Positions 56,116-64,000 of a stretch of 64,000 nt of DNA are shown here, piece after piece. The stretch's first letter is position 1. Each line of letters starts with the position of its first letter. The notes under the pieces were generated by a model. It saw nothing but the letters and a program-made list of their open reading frames with translations. It had not been told where the DNA came from and did no database searches. Both the position numbers and the translations under genes were made by a program. This DNA comes from Euzebya pacifica (lineage in GTDB: Bacteria > Actinomycetota > Nitriliruptoria > Euzebyales > Euzebyaceae): the NCBI RefSeq assembly GCF_003344865.1, contig NZ_CP031165.1, forward strand, positions 4,159,910 through 4,223,909. Reading direction: 5' to 3'.

Positions 56116-57078
56116 TCACTGCGCACGCACCCGCGGGTCGAGGGCCCCGTAGGCCAGGTCGGTCAGCAGGTTGGCGACCACGACGGTGGCCGCCAGCAGC
56201 ACGAACGCGCCCTGCAGGACGGGGAAGTCGAGGCGGCCGACGGACTCGAAGATGGCCCGTCCCACGCCGGGGTAGGCGAAGATGGTCTCGGTCAGCACGG
56301 CGCCGCCGACGAGGAACCCGAGCTGCAGGCCGACCAGGGTGGTGGTGGGCAGCAGGGCGTTGCGCAGGGCATGCCGCCAGACGATGCGTCGCTGCGGCAC
56401 CCCCTTGGCACGTGCGAGGTCGCAGTAGTCCTCGCCGAGGCTGTCGATGAGGTTGGTCCGCAGCGTCAGCACGTAGGCGCCGATCTGCAGGATGACGAGG
56501 CTCGAGGCCGGCAGGACGAGGTGGCGCAGGATGCTGATCCACGCGTCGATGCCGTACACGCCGTCGTCGATCGCCCCGCCGATCGGGAACCAGCCGAGGT
56601 ACAGCCCGAAGGCGTACAGCATGGCGATCCCGATGGCGGGCACGAACATGGACTGCCCGAGCACGCTCCCGACCTGGATGGTTCGGTCGACCCAGCCGCC
56701 ACGGCGGGTGGCTGCGGCGACGCCGAGCGGCACCCCGATGAGCACCGTGACCAGCAGCGCGGACCCGGTGAGGATCAGCGTCCACGGCAGCCGCGCCATC
56801 AGGATGTCGGTGACGGGCAGGGACTGTCGGAAGGAGATGCCGAGGTCCCCCTGCAGGAGGTGGCCGAGGTAGCTGACGTACTGGACCGGCAGCGGCCGGT
56901 CCAGTCCGTAGTCGGCCAGGAGCTCCATGCGGAGGTCCTCGGTCATCATCGGGTCGGCGACGGCCAGCGCAGGGTCACCGGGCAGCAAGCGCACGAGGAA
57001 GAACGTCACGGTGACGGCGAACCAGAGGGTCAGCAGACCCCGCAGCAGCCGCCCCCCGGCGAAGCGCATGACCGTCAT
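56116..57078 (-). CDS. Peptide ABC transporter permease (DppB-like)
   Basis: 320 residues. First helix LLTLWFAVTVTFFLVRLLPGDPA, then periplasmic loop, GDLGISFRQSLPV (DppB/OppB hallmark), further helices, and the EAA loop DYCDLARAKGVPQRRIVWRH. ATG 57078, five bases after the binding protein stop, has GGGGAG seven bases upstream. Pairs with the DppC-like permease. Confidence 0.94.
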   Translation of the reverse strand: MTVMRFAGGRLLRGLLTLWFAVTVTFFLVRLLPGDPALAVADPMMTEDLRMELLADYGLDRPLPVQYVSYLGHLLQGDLGISFRQSLPVTDILMARLPWTLILTGSALLVTVLIGVPLGVAAATRRGGWVDRTIQVGSVLGQSMFVPAIGIAMLYAFGLYLGWFPIGGAIDDGVYGIDAWISILRHLVLPASSLVILQIGAYVLTLRTNLIDSLGEDYCDLARAKGVPQRRIVWRHALRNALLPTTTLVGLQLGFLVGGAVLTETIFAYPGVGRAIFESVGRLDFPVLQGAFVLLAATVVVANLLTDLAYGALDPRVRAQ

Positions 57079-57083
57079 TTCGT

Positions 57084-58802
57084 CTACTCCCCTGCCGGGA
57101 CGACCTGCGCCAGCGAGCGCGGGTTCAGGATCGACAGCAGCTCGCTGGGCTGGGCGACGAAGCCCTCCCAGTCGCTGGAGTGGGCGAAGTTGAACTGCTC
57201 GACGTACATCACGTTGTCGTAGACGTTGTCGTGCACGATCCGGCCGGCCTCCTGCACGAAGGGACGGGCCTCCTCCACCGAGGTCTGGACCGCAGCGTTC
57301 TCGATCGCGGCGACCAGGTCGGGGTCCTCCACACCGGCGTAGTTGATGAAGCCGTCGGGGAAGAACAGCAGCGAGAAGTTCGACTGCGGCTCGTCGATGA
57401 TGGCCCACGACCCGGCGTAGATGTCGAAGTCGCGTTCGTTGGTGCGGGCGAGGTAGGTGTTGCGCTCCAGCCCGGACAGCTGGATGTCGATGCCGGCCTC
57501 GCGGCTCTGGTCACGGACGATCTCGGCCCATGCGGAGATGTTGGGATCCGCGGAGTCGTAGACCATCTCGAGGGTCAGCCCGTCGTAGAGGCCGTCGCCG
57601 TCGGCGTCGACCTGTCCGGCGGACTCCAGCAGCTCACGGCTGCGCTCGGGGTCGTGGGCGTACTCCTCGGAGGAGTCGTCGTACCACTGCTGGAAGCTCG
57701 GCGTCAGCGGGCTGGAGCCCGACGACACGGCCTGCCCGCGGAGGACGACCTGGCGGATGGCCTCGTAGTCCACGGCGTGGGCGAGTGCCTGCCGGACCTC
57801 CAGCTGGTCAAGCGGCTCACGGCGCATGTTGTACTGCATGTGCGCCCAGCCGAGGGACGGGACGGTGACGAGCTCGAGGCCGTCGACGTCCTGCAGCTGC
57901 TCGACCAGGGTCGGCGGGATGGCGTTGCCGATCAGGTCGATGTCGCCGTTGCGCAGCGCCAGCACCTCGGTGTTGACGTCGGGGAAGACGCGGAAGACGA
58001 CCTCGTCCAGCGTCGGGGTGCCCTCCGGGGCCAGCGGGTAGCTGTCGACGGCGGTCATCGTGTAGCGGTCACCGGCCTGCACGTCGGTCAGCCGGTAGGG
58101 ACCAGCGGAGACCCAGTCGCTGTCGTTGGCGAACTCCTGGACGCTCTCGGCGGCGGAGAACACGTGCTCGGGCACGATCGGCATCCAGAAGCCGACGCTG
58201 TTCAGGAACGCACCGTCCGGGCGGGAGAGGGTGAACTCGATGGTGTGGGGGTCCGGCGCCGTGGAGGACTCGTAGGCGGCGATCATGCCGGCGACCACGC
58301 CGAACTGCTCGGCCTTGATGGCGTCGATGGTGAACATGACGTCCTCGGCGTCGACGGGCTCGCCGTCGCTCCAGGTGAAGTCGTCACGCAGGTTGACCGT
58401 GGCGGTCAGGCCGTCCTCGGAGTAGCTCCAGTCGGTGGCCAGGGACGGGGTCTTGGTGCCCTCGAGGTCCATGTCCATCATCCGGGGGTACATGAGGTTG
58501 GTGACCCAGGTGTCGGTGCGGCTGTTGCCGACCAGTGGGTTGAGGTTGACCACGTCGGCGGTGGTGCCGATCACGAGGGTGCCGCCGGTCTCGCCGGTGG
58601 TGGCGTCGGTGTCGCCGTCCTCCGACGCCTCGTCCTCGGCGTCATCGGCGGTGTCGGTGCCGGCGTCCTCGGTGGTGTCGTCTGTGCCGTCGGCGGTCTC
58701 GGCGTCGGGGTTGCTGGGCGCGCAGGCAGCCAGCATCGCGGTGATGGCCAGCAGGAGCGCCAGGCGACGGAGCATGGTGGAGCGGGTTGTGGCGGTGAGC
58801 AT
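57084..58802 (-). CDS. Peptide-binding lipoprotein of ABC importer
   Basis: 572 residues, SBP family 5 (DppA/OppA). Lipobox LAAC with Cys27, then about 50 residues almost wholly Asp/Glu/Thr/Ala (a flexible acidic linker), then the binding domain (LVIGTTADVVNLNPLV, WSDGEPVDAEDVMFTI, SAGPYRLTDVQAGD, VRQALAHAVDYEAI). A loop DADGDGLYDG resembles an EF-hand calcium loop. ATG 58802 shares a base with the dipeptidase stop (TGATG); ATG 58775 is the alternative closer to the usual signal length. Confidence 0.93.
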   Translation of the reverse strand: MLTATTRSTMLRRLALLLAITAMLAACAPSNPDAETADGTDDTTEDAGTDTADDAEDEASEDGDTDATTGETGGTLVIGTTADVVNLNPLVGNSRTDTWVTNLMYPRMMDMDLEGTKTPSLATDWSYSEDGLTATVNLRDDFTWSDGEPVDAEDVMFTIDAIKAEQFGVVAGMIAAYESSTAPDPHTIEFTLSRPDGAFLNSVGFWMPIVPEHVFSAAESVQEFANDSDWVSAGPYRLTDVQAGDRYTMTAVDSYPLAPEGTPTLDEVVFRVFPDVNTEVLALRNGDIDLIGNAIPPTLVEQLQDVDGLELVTVPSLGWAHMQYNMRREPLDQLEVRQALAHAVDYEAIRQVVLRGQAVSSGSSPLTPSFQQWYDDSSEEYAHDPERSRELLESAGQVDADGDGLYDGLTLEMVYDSADPNISAWAEIVRDQSREAGIDIQLSGLERNTYLARTNERDFDIYAGSWAIIDEPQSNFSLLFFPDGFINYAGVEDPDLVAAIENAAVQTSVEEARPFVQEAGRIVHDNVYDNVMYVEQFNFAHSSDWEGFVAQPSELLSILNPRSLAQVVPAGE

Positions 58803-60010
58803 CAGATCCAGACTTCCTCGAGGACGCGCATGGTGTTGCCGCCGACGACGGCGCGGATCTCGTCGTCGGAGTAGTCGTGGCTGACGAGCCAGCCGACGAT
58901 GTTGCTGAAGCACTCGGCGGGGTTCTCCAGCCCGTCGACGTAGGGGACCTCCTCGTAGGAGACGCCGGCATGGGCCGCACCGAGCGAGAGCTGCTCGGCG
59001 AAGGCCTTGTGGAGGTTGACGTGGTCACCGAACAGGGTGTCAGGACCGAAGGAGACGTGCTCCAGGCCCATCAGGTCCACGCAGTACACGAAGTGGTCCA
59101 TGACCGACTCGAGGCTGTGCTTGGGGTGGTCGTGGCTGAGCGTGGTGTGGGGGGCGGCCTCGAGGCCGAGCACCCCGCCGCGCTCGGCGCAGGCCGTCAG
59201 CACCTCGTCGGGCTTCATCCGGTTGGTGTCCCAGACACCGCGGGCACCGGCATGGGTGATCAGGATCGGCTTGGTGGAGTGCTGGATGGTCTCCAGCGAC
59301 GTGCGGTCACCGGAGTGGGACACGTCGATGGCGATGCCGAGCTTGTTCATGCGACGCACGGCGCGCTCGCCGAAGTCGGTCAGGCCGCCGTCGCCCTTCT
59401 CCTTCAGGCCGCTGCCGAGGGTGTTGGCCTCGCTGTAGGCGATGCCCATCTGGCGCACGCCGAATCCGTAGAGGATGTCGATGCGGTCCAGCTCGTTCTC
59501 GATCGGGGTCGACGCCTCGAGCCCGGGGATGAGGGCGACGCGACCGGTCTCGTGCGCCAGCTGGATGTCGGCGATGGAGCCGCCCTTGATGACGAAGTCC
59601 TGGTGGGCGATGTCGCTGAACCGCATGCCGAGGTCGGCGATGATGTCGGTCCACTTCCAGCCGGCCTGGCTGGTGACACAGGCGGTGCCGTCCATGAAGT
59701 TGTCGAAGACGGCGGTCATGCCCGAGCGGGCCAGACCCTCGTACCCCGTCCGGTGACGCGCCGTCCGGTTGTAGTCGACGGTCTCCATGATGTCCTCCGG
59801 GAACAACGTGGGGTGCTCGTGCAGCGACACCACGATGTTCTCGGTGAGCAGGCGCGTGGCCCGCTCCTTCTGGGTGTCGGACAGGTCGAGCCCGGCGTAG
59901 GCGGGGACGCGTCCGATCTCGGCGGCGAGGTCGAAGGCGCGGAAGTCCTCCCCCTCGGTCAGGTACTCGTACGACTTGTAGCCGTCATAGCGCTTGGCGG
60001 GTTCCAGCAC
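58802..60010 (-). CDS. Membrane-dipeptidase family (M19) protein
   Basis: 402 residues. M19 amidohydrolase barrel: GLEAS (bridging Glu), FGVRQMGIAY, GGLTDFGERAVRRMNKLGIAIDVSHSG (metal His), ITHAGARG (second His), FGPDTLFGD (Asp). The N-terminal metal HxD motif is HEH (VSLHEHPTLF), a change that may alter metal binding. No signal peptide at the chosen start, so probably cytoplasmic. GTG 60010 has GAGGAGG about ten bases upstream; the frame remains open above. First gene of the operon that goes on with the peptide ABC transporter; likely hydrolyses imported dipeptides. Confidence 0.9.
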   Translation of the reverse strand: MLEPAKRYDGYKSYEYLTEGEDFRAFDLAAEIGRVPAYAGLDLSDTQKERATRLLTENIVVSLHEHPTLFPEDIMETVDYNRTARHRTGYEGLARSGMTAVFDNFMDGTACVTSQAGWKWTDIIADLGMRFSDIAHQDFVIKGGSIADIQLAHETGRVALIPGLEASTPIENELDRIDILYGFGVRQMGIAYSEANTLGSGLKEKGDGGLTDFGERAVRRMNKLGIAIDVSHSGDRTSLETIQHSTKPILITHAGARGVWDTNRMKPDEVLTACAERGGVLGLEAAPHTTLSHDHPKHSLESVMDHFVYCVDLMGLEHVSFGPDTLFGDHVNLHKAFAEQLSLGAAHAGVSYEEVPYVDGLENPAECFSNIVGWLVSHDYSDDEIRAVVGGNTMRVLEEVWI

Positions 60011-60087
60011 GTGGGTTGTCCTCCTCGGACGACGCGGACCACCGGACGGTGGCGTCGCGGATTTCGGCGAACCGGATGGCAAGGGCA

Positions 60088-60138
60088 TCGCAACCCGGCG
60101 TTGGAATGCACTATAGTGAAGGAATCCTGCACAGCACA
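60088..60138. promoter_or_regulatory. Divergent promoter/operator with CACTATAGTG palindrome
   Basis: CACTATAGTG (60109-60118) is a perfect 10-bp palindrome, so TATAGT can be the -10 on both strands. For the leftward operon TTGTGC (60138-60133) lies 18 bases before it. For the rightward genes only a weak -35 is seen (TCGCAA at 60088-60093, 18 bases). Probably bound by the Lrp-type regulator encoded downstream. Confidence 0.55.
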
Positions 60139-60150
60139 AGGAAGCCATGA

Positions 60151-61182
60151 ATGATTGCTGCAACGAACGGAGCCGGCGTGCCGGTTGACGACACCCAGAC
60201 GGGGGCGATGGCCCTGGAGGTCGCCGGCCTCCACGTGAACTTCCACACCCGCCGGGGCACCGTCGAGGCGGCCACCGACGTCGACCTGCACGTCCGCAGC
60301 GGCGAGGTGCTCGCGCTGCTCGGCGAGTCCGGGTCGGGCAAGTCCGTCACTGCGCGCGCGATCATGGGGCTGCTGCGTGGGCGGGGGGTCGAGGTGGGCG
60401 CCGACGTGCTGCGCCTCGGCGACACCGACCTGCGCGGCCTCGACGACAGGGCCATGGCTGGGATACGCGGCGAACGGCTGAGCCTGGTCTTCCAGGACGC
60501 CCTGTCGGCGCTCAACCCCGTCCACACCATCGGCCAGCAGATCGGCGAGATGTTCCGCGTGCACCGGGGCGCCACCCGCAAGGAGGCCAGGGAGCAGGCG
60601 ATCGACCTGCTGCGCATGGTCGGCATTCCGAGCCCCGAACGACGGGTCGACGACCACCCGCACCAGTTCTCCGGCGGCATGCGGCAGCGCATCCTCATCG
60701 CCATCGGCATCGCCCTGCGGCCCGATGTGCTGATCGCCGACGAACCCACCACCGCCCTCGACGTGACCGTGCAGGCACAGGTGCTCGAGCTGCTGGACCG
60801 GCTGCGCGACGAGCTCGGCATGGCGGTCGTCCTCATCACCCACGACCTGGGTGTGGTCGCGAAGGTCGCCGACCGGGTCGCCGTCATGTACGCCGGGCGT
60901 ATCGTGGAGACGGCCACGACCGCCCAGATCTTCGACGGTCCCGCACACCCCTACACCGAGGCGCTGCTGCGTTCGGTCCCCCGGCTGTCCCGTGCCGACG
61001 ACGAGCTGTCGGCCATCCCGGGTGCACCACCGTCCCCCACCGCCAAGCCCTCCGGCTGTGCGTTCCACCCCCGCTGCCACCGTCGCATCGCCCCCTGCGA
61101 CACCGACCGTCCGCTGCTCGAACCGCTGCCCGGCAACCGCGCGAGCGCCTGCCACGTCAAGGAGGAGATGCTCGATGCCTGA
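60151..61182 (+). CDS. Peptide ABC transporter ATPase (DppD-like)
   Basis: 343 residues. Walker A GESGSGKS, Q-loop VFQDALSALNPV, signature FSGGMRQR, Walker B VLIADEPTTALD, His switch ITHDLG, and the DppD/OppD C-terminal region with Cys-rich GCAFHPRCHRRIAPC that in some homologues binds an Fe-S cluster. ATG 60151 has AAGGAAG about seven bases upstream. It overlaps the following ATPase gene by eight bases. Energises the importer encoded divergently. Confidence 0.95.
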   Translation: MIAATNGAGVPVDDTQTGAMALEVAGLHVNFHTRRGTVEAATDVDLHVRSGEVLALLGESGSGKSVTARAIMGLLRGRGVEVGADVLRLGDTDLRGLDDRAMAGIRGERLSLVFQDALSALNPVHTIGQQIGEMFRVHRGATRKEAREQAIDLLRMVGIPSPERRVDDHPHQFSGGMRQRILIAIGIALRPDVLIADEPTTALDVTVQAQVLELLDRLRDELGMAVVLITHDLGVVAKVADRVAVMYAGRIVETATTAQIFDGPAHPYTEALLRSVPRLSRADDELSAIPGAPPSPTAKPSGCAFHPRCHRRIAPCDTDRPLLEPLPGNRASACHVKEEMLDA

Positions 61183-62197
61183 TGCCGTCCTCGAGGCGAC
61201 CGACCTGGTCAAGACGTTCCGCGTCGGCGGGTTCGCCAGCCGTGAACGCGTGCACGCCGTGTCCGGCGTGTCGTTGTCGCTGCGCGCTGGCGAGACGCTG
61301 GGGGTCGTGGGTGAATCCGGCTGCGGCAAGACCACCCTCGCCCGGCTGCTGGTCGGGCTGGAGCAGCCGGACTCCGGCACCGTCCGGGTCAGCGGGACAT
61401 CGCTGGGCGAGCTGGGGCGGCGGGAACGCAGCCAGCGCATCCAGATGGTCTTCCAGGACCCATTCACGTCGCTGAACCCCCGCCTGACCGTGGCCGACGT
61501 GATCGCCGAGCCGCTGGACGTGCACCGGAAGGCCGGTGACCGACGGGCACGCAGGGCACGGGTCGAGGAGCTGCTGACCCTCGTCGGGCTGGATCCCTCC
61601 CACGCCGAGCGGTTCCCCCACGAGTTCTCCGGGGGACAGCGACAGCGCATCGGGATCGCCCGCGCCCTGGCCCTGGAGCCGTCGGTGCTGGTCTGCGACG
61701 AACCGGTCAGCGCGCTCGACGTGTCGGTGCAGGCCCAGGTCATCGGGTTGCTGCGCGACCTGCAGCGCCGGCTGGACCTGGCCATGGTGTTCATCGCCCA
61801 CGACCTGTCGGTGGTGCGGCACCTGTCGGACCGGGTCGCCGTCATGTACCTCGGCCGGGTCGTCGAGCTCGGGACCGACCGGGAGGTCTACGACCGCCCG
61901 GCCCACCCCTACACCCAGGCGTTGCTGTCCGCGGTGCCCGAACCCGACCCGGCGGTCGCCCGCGCGAGCGACCGGATGGTGCTCGAGGGCGAGCCGCCCA
62001 GCCCGATCGACCCGCCGCCCGGCTGTGCGTTCCACGAACGCTGCTGGCTGGCGACCGACGTCTGCCGCAGCGACGTGCCGGCGCTGACGACCCATGGCGA
62101 GGGTGCCGACGCCGTCGTCCAGCAGGCGGCGTGCCACCATGCCCTCGAGTCGGTGCACGGTCCGGTCGGCCGGGGCACCGCGCCTGCCGGCAGGTAG
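61175..62197 (+). CDS. Peptide ABC transporter ATPase (DppF-like)
   Basis: 340 residues. Walker A GESGCGKT, Q-loop VFQDPFTSLNPR, signature FSGGQRQR, Walker B VLVCDEPVSALD, His switch IAHDLS, and the C-terminal GCAFHERCWLATDVC block. ATG 61175 lies within the end of the DppD-like gene with GGAGGAG about six bases upstream. Second ATPase of the heterodimer. Confidence 0.95.
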   Translation: MPDAVLEATDLVKTFRVGGFASRERVHAVSGVSLSLRAGETLGVVGESGCGKTTLARLLVGLEQPDSGTVRVSGTSLGELGRRERSQRIQMVFQDPFTSLNPRLTVADVIAEPLDVHRKAGDRRARRARVEELLTLVGLDPSHAERFPHEFSGGQRQRIGIARALALEPSVLVCDEPVSALDVSVQAQVIGLLRDLQRRLDLAMVFIAHDLSVVRHLSDRVAVMYLGRVVELGTDREVYDRPAHPYTQALLSAVPEPDPAVARASDRMVLEGEPPSPIDPPPGCAFHERCWLATDVCRSDVPALTTHGEGADAVVQQAACHHALESVHGPVGRGTAPAGR

Positions 62198-62206
62198 AAC
62201 AGCCCC

Positions 62207-63166
62207 ATGGAGACCGCCGCCCCCGTGCTGGACGACACCGACCGCGCGCTCATCACCGAGCTGCAGCGGGACGGCCGCGCGAGCTGGAACCACATCGGCA
62301 GGGGCGTCGGCATCGCCGACACCACCGCGTCACGGCGGGCCCAGCGCCTGATGGGCGACGGCGTCGTTCGGGTCGTCGGCGGCCTGGATCCGCTGCGGTG
62401 CAACCTGGGCTACCCGGTGCTGATCCGGATGCGGACCAGCCCGGGACGGATCGGCAACGTGCTCGACGAGCTGGCGGTGCGCGAGGACGTCCGGTTCCTG
62501 GCCGTGGTCACCGGGACCTCCGACGTCGTGGCCGAGCTGATCGTGACCTCCCAGCAGCACCTCGCGCGGGTGGTCCTCGACGAGCTGCACGTCGTCGAGG
62601 GCGTGGAGTCGACCGTCACGTCGACGGTCATGCGCCACTACAAGCTCAGCCACCACGAGCGGCCAGCCCTGCCCGTGGGTCCCGACGGCCGGCCCGAGGT
62701 GGCGGCCGATCCGCTGGACGAGATCGACCACCGCATCGTCGGCGAGCTGGCCCGTGACGGCCGCATGTCGGTGGCCACCCTGGCGGCCAACCTGGGCATC
62801 AGCGAGTCGATGGCCCGCCGGCGGGTGGACGCCCTCATCAGCGACGGGCGGGTGGTCATCTCCACCCTGCTGGACGCCGACGCGCTGGGTTACCACGTCG
62901 AGGCGCTGGTGTGGCTGGGGGTGGACTTCGGCTGCCTGGAGACCGTCGCCGACCAGCTCCGCCAACGACCCGAGGTCCGTTACCTGGCCGCGTCGGCCGG
63001 CGAGGCCGAGCTGGTCGCCGAGGTCCTGCTACGCGATCAGGCCGACCTGTACCGCTTCGCCACGACGGTCCTCGGCCGGATGGAGGGCATCCGCCGCACC
63101 GAGCTGTCGCTGGAGCTGGAGGTCGTCAAGCGCGCCTGGATCCGGCTGACCCGGCTGGGGGACTGA
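62207..63166 (+). CDS. Lrp/AsnC regulator with two complete modules
   Basis: 319 residues, twice the usual length. Two copies of HTH-AsnC plus RAM domain in tandem: first LDDTDRALITELQRDGRASW ... then a ligand-binding half (FLAVVTGTSDVVAELIV); second LDEIDHRIVGELARDGRMS ... with YLAASAGEAELVAEVLL. Amino-acid or peptide sensing is expected. It follows the ATPase genes by nine bases and is likely to regulate the divergent peptide regulon, including its own operon. Confidence 0.93.
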   Translation: METAAPVLDDTDRALITELQRDGRASWNHIGRGVGIADTTASRRAQRLMGDGVVRVVGGLDPLRCNLGYPVLIRMRTSPGRIGNVLDELAVREDVRFLAVVTGTSDVVAELIVTSQQHLARVVLDELHVVEGVESTVTSTVMRHYKLSHHERPALPVGPDGRPEVAADPLDEIDHRIVGELARDGRMSVATLAANLGISESMARRRVDALISDGRVVISTLLDADALGYHVEALVWLGVDFGCLETVADQLRQRPEVRYLAASAGEAELVAEVLLRDQADLYRFATTVLGRMEGIRRTELSLELEVVKRAWIRLTRLGD

Positions 63167-63198
63167 ACGGGCGTCGGTAGTCGTGCGAGGATGCCGGC

Positions 63199-64000
63199 AT
63201 GCGCTCGACGTTGATCCGCTCCCTGGTCCTGATGCTGCTCCTCACCGCCTGCGGAGGAGGCGAGGACCTCGACGTCGCCGGCACCGCGACCTCGGTACCC
63301 GCGACGAGCGAACCGGCACCGGCGACCGAGACCACCGCACCCGAGGCCACCGCGGCAGCGGGAACCGACGCCGAGCCGACCGACGCCGAGCCGACCGACG
63401 CCGAGCCCACCGACGCCGAGGTCCCCACGGAGCCGATCGAGCCGGCTGACGACAGGGGGGCGACGCTCGTGCTCGACGGGGACGGCCTGCCGGCCGGTGA
63501 CTACACCGTCGTCGTCGAGGCGGCCGGCCAGCCGGTGGCCAGCACGGTGCGGTTCGACGGCGGGCAGGTCACGGTCACGCTGGACGCCACGACCCCCGAG
63601 GACGTCAGCAGGGTCGACGTGCATGCCGGCCCCAGCGCCGACGGGCCCGCGTTGCTGTCGGGCACGGTGGCCGACGGGACGGGCACGATCGAGCCAGCGG
63701 TGCCGGTCGACCTCAGCGGCGCCAGCGGGCAGTACATCCTCGCCACACCGACCAACGGCAGCGACTCCGACGAACGATCGGGGATCTGGTACGTCCTGAT
63801 CCCCCGCGCGCCGGGGTTGGTGCTGCCCGCCCTCCCGGCGGAATGGGTGTACGAGGGGTGGGTCACCATCGACGGCGTGGACGTGACGACCGGCCGGTTC
63901 GGCGACCCGGCGACCCCCGACGACTTCGACGGGTTCTCCGGCGACCAGGGCGGCCCGCCGCTGCCGGGCGAGGACTTCCTCCTCTCTCCTCCCGAGGGCC
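63199..64000 (+). CDS. Secreted lipoprotein, RskA-like C-terminal segment (partial)
   Basis: At least 267 residues; the gene runs off the window. Signal peptide with lipobox LLTAC (Cys18) followed by a Thr/Ala/Pro/Glu-rich linker with four DAEPT-type repeats. The later part has strand-rich segments (TLVLDGDGLPAGDYTVVVEA) and WVYEGWVTIDGVDVTTGRF, a motif also seen near the C-terminus of anti-sigma-K-like extracytoplasmic domains. No sigma or zinc-binding part is visible, so it is only a relative of that domain. ATG 63199 with GAGGA about eight bases upstream. Confidence 0.75.
   Translation, partial: MRSTLIRSLVLMLLLTACGGGEDLDVAGTATSVPATSEPAPATETTAPEATAAAGTDAEPTDAEPTDAEPTDAEVPTEPIEPADDRGATLVLDGDGLPAGDYTVVVEAAGQPVASTVRFDGGQVTVTLDATTPEDVSRVDVHAGPSADGPALLSGTVADGTGTIEPAVPVDLSGASGQYILATPTNGSDSDERSGIWYVLIPRAPGLVLPALPAEWVYEGWVTIDGVDVTTGRFGDPATPDDFDGFSGDQGGPPLPGEDFLLSPPEG
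63367..63420 (+). repeat. 15-bp in-frame tandem repeat (DAEPT)
   Basis: GACGCCGAGCCGACC in three full copies and a partial fourth, coding for DAEPT in the lipoprotein linker. Likely unstable in length. Confidence 0.8.

Noticed and set aside
60147-60188. Tiny Cys-containing frame before the DppD-like gene
   Set aside because: Thirteen codons overlapping the start of the ATPase gene; the ribosome site fits ATG 60151 better.

Overview
The window is a very GC-rich, tightly packed bacterial chromosome segment. It probably comes from a deep-branching actinobacterium of the Nitriliruptoria/Euzebya kind; this is an inference from base composition, frequent GTG starts, GTGA/ATGA gene overlaps, GatCAB, a DUF3152 lipoprotein and an ECF factor beside a carotenoid operon. 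No rRNA, tRNA, CRISPR array, transposase or prophage gene was seen. About 47 protein genes are supported, two of them cut by the window edges.

Layout. 1-3.5 kb: end of an 8-oxoguanine-deaminase-like amidohydrolase, an MFS transporter, then serA. 3.6-9.4 kb: a DUF3152 metzincin-like lipoprotein, divergent from two consecutive GGDEF-EAL c-di-GMP proteins. 9.5-12.9 kb: ilvB-ilvN-ilvC with a structured leader. 13.3-14.5 kb: a non-coding, repeat-rich foldback element with long imperfect inverted arms. 14.5-22.1 kb: a coupled operon crtE-crtI-crtB-yjbQ-fni-GH3, divergent from an ECF sigma factor with a membrane tail. 23.5-27 kb: a tiny secreted peptide gene and gatCAB. 27.2-29.2 kb: an RsbQ/RsbP-like energy-stress pair. 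29.3-33.8 kb: a MoxR/DUF58/VWA operon with a proline-rich membrane partner. 33.9-45.4 kb: a large LuxR-type ATPase regulator, divergent from an unrecognised three-gene operon (EF-hand pseudopilin, 1123-aa Tat-type protein, 1368-aa protein). 45.4-52.8 kb: ligA, a small membrane protein, an SDR, a WYL regulator divergent from an alpha/beta hydrolase, and mnmA with its cysteine desulfurase. 53-63.2 kb: a divergent peptide uptake and hydrolysis regulon (M19 dipeptidase, binding protein, two permeases, creatinase-like M24 protein, iminopeptidase-like hydrolase; on the other strand two ABC ATPases and a double-module Lrp regulator). The window ends inside a lipoprotein gene.

The best candidates for something undescribed are the three-gene operon at 36.7-45.4 kb with a palindrome upstream, the foldback repeat at 13.4-14.5 kb, the carotenoid operon carrying yjbQ, fni (apparent CTG start) and a glycosidase, and the peptide regulon whose M24 and M19 enzymes have altered metal ligands.
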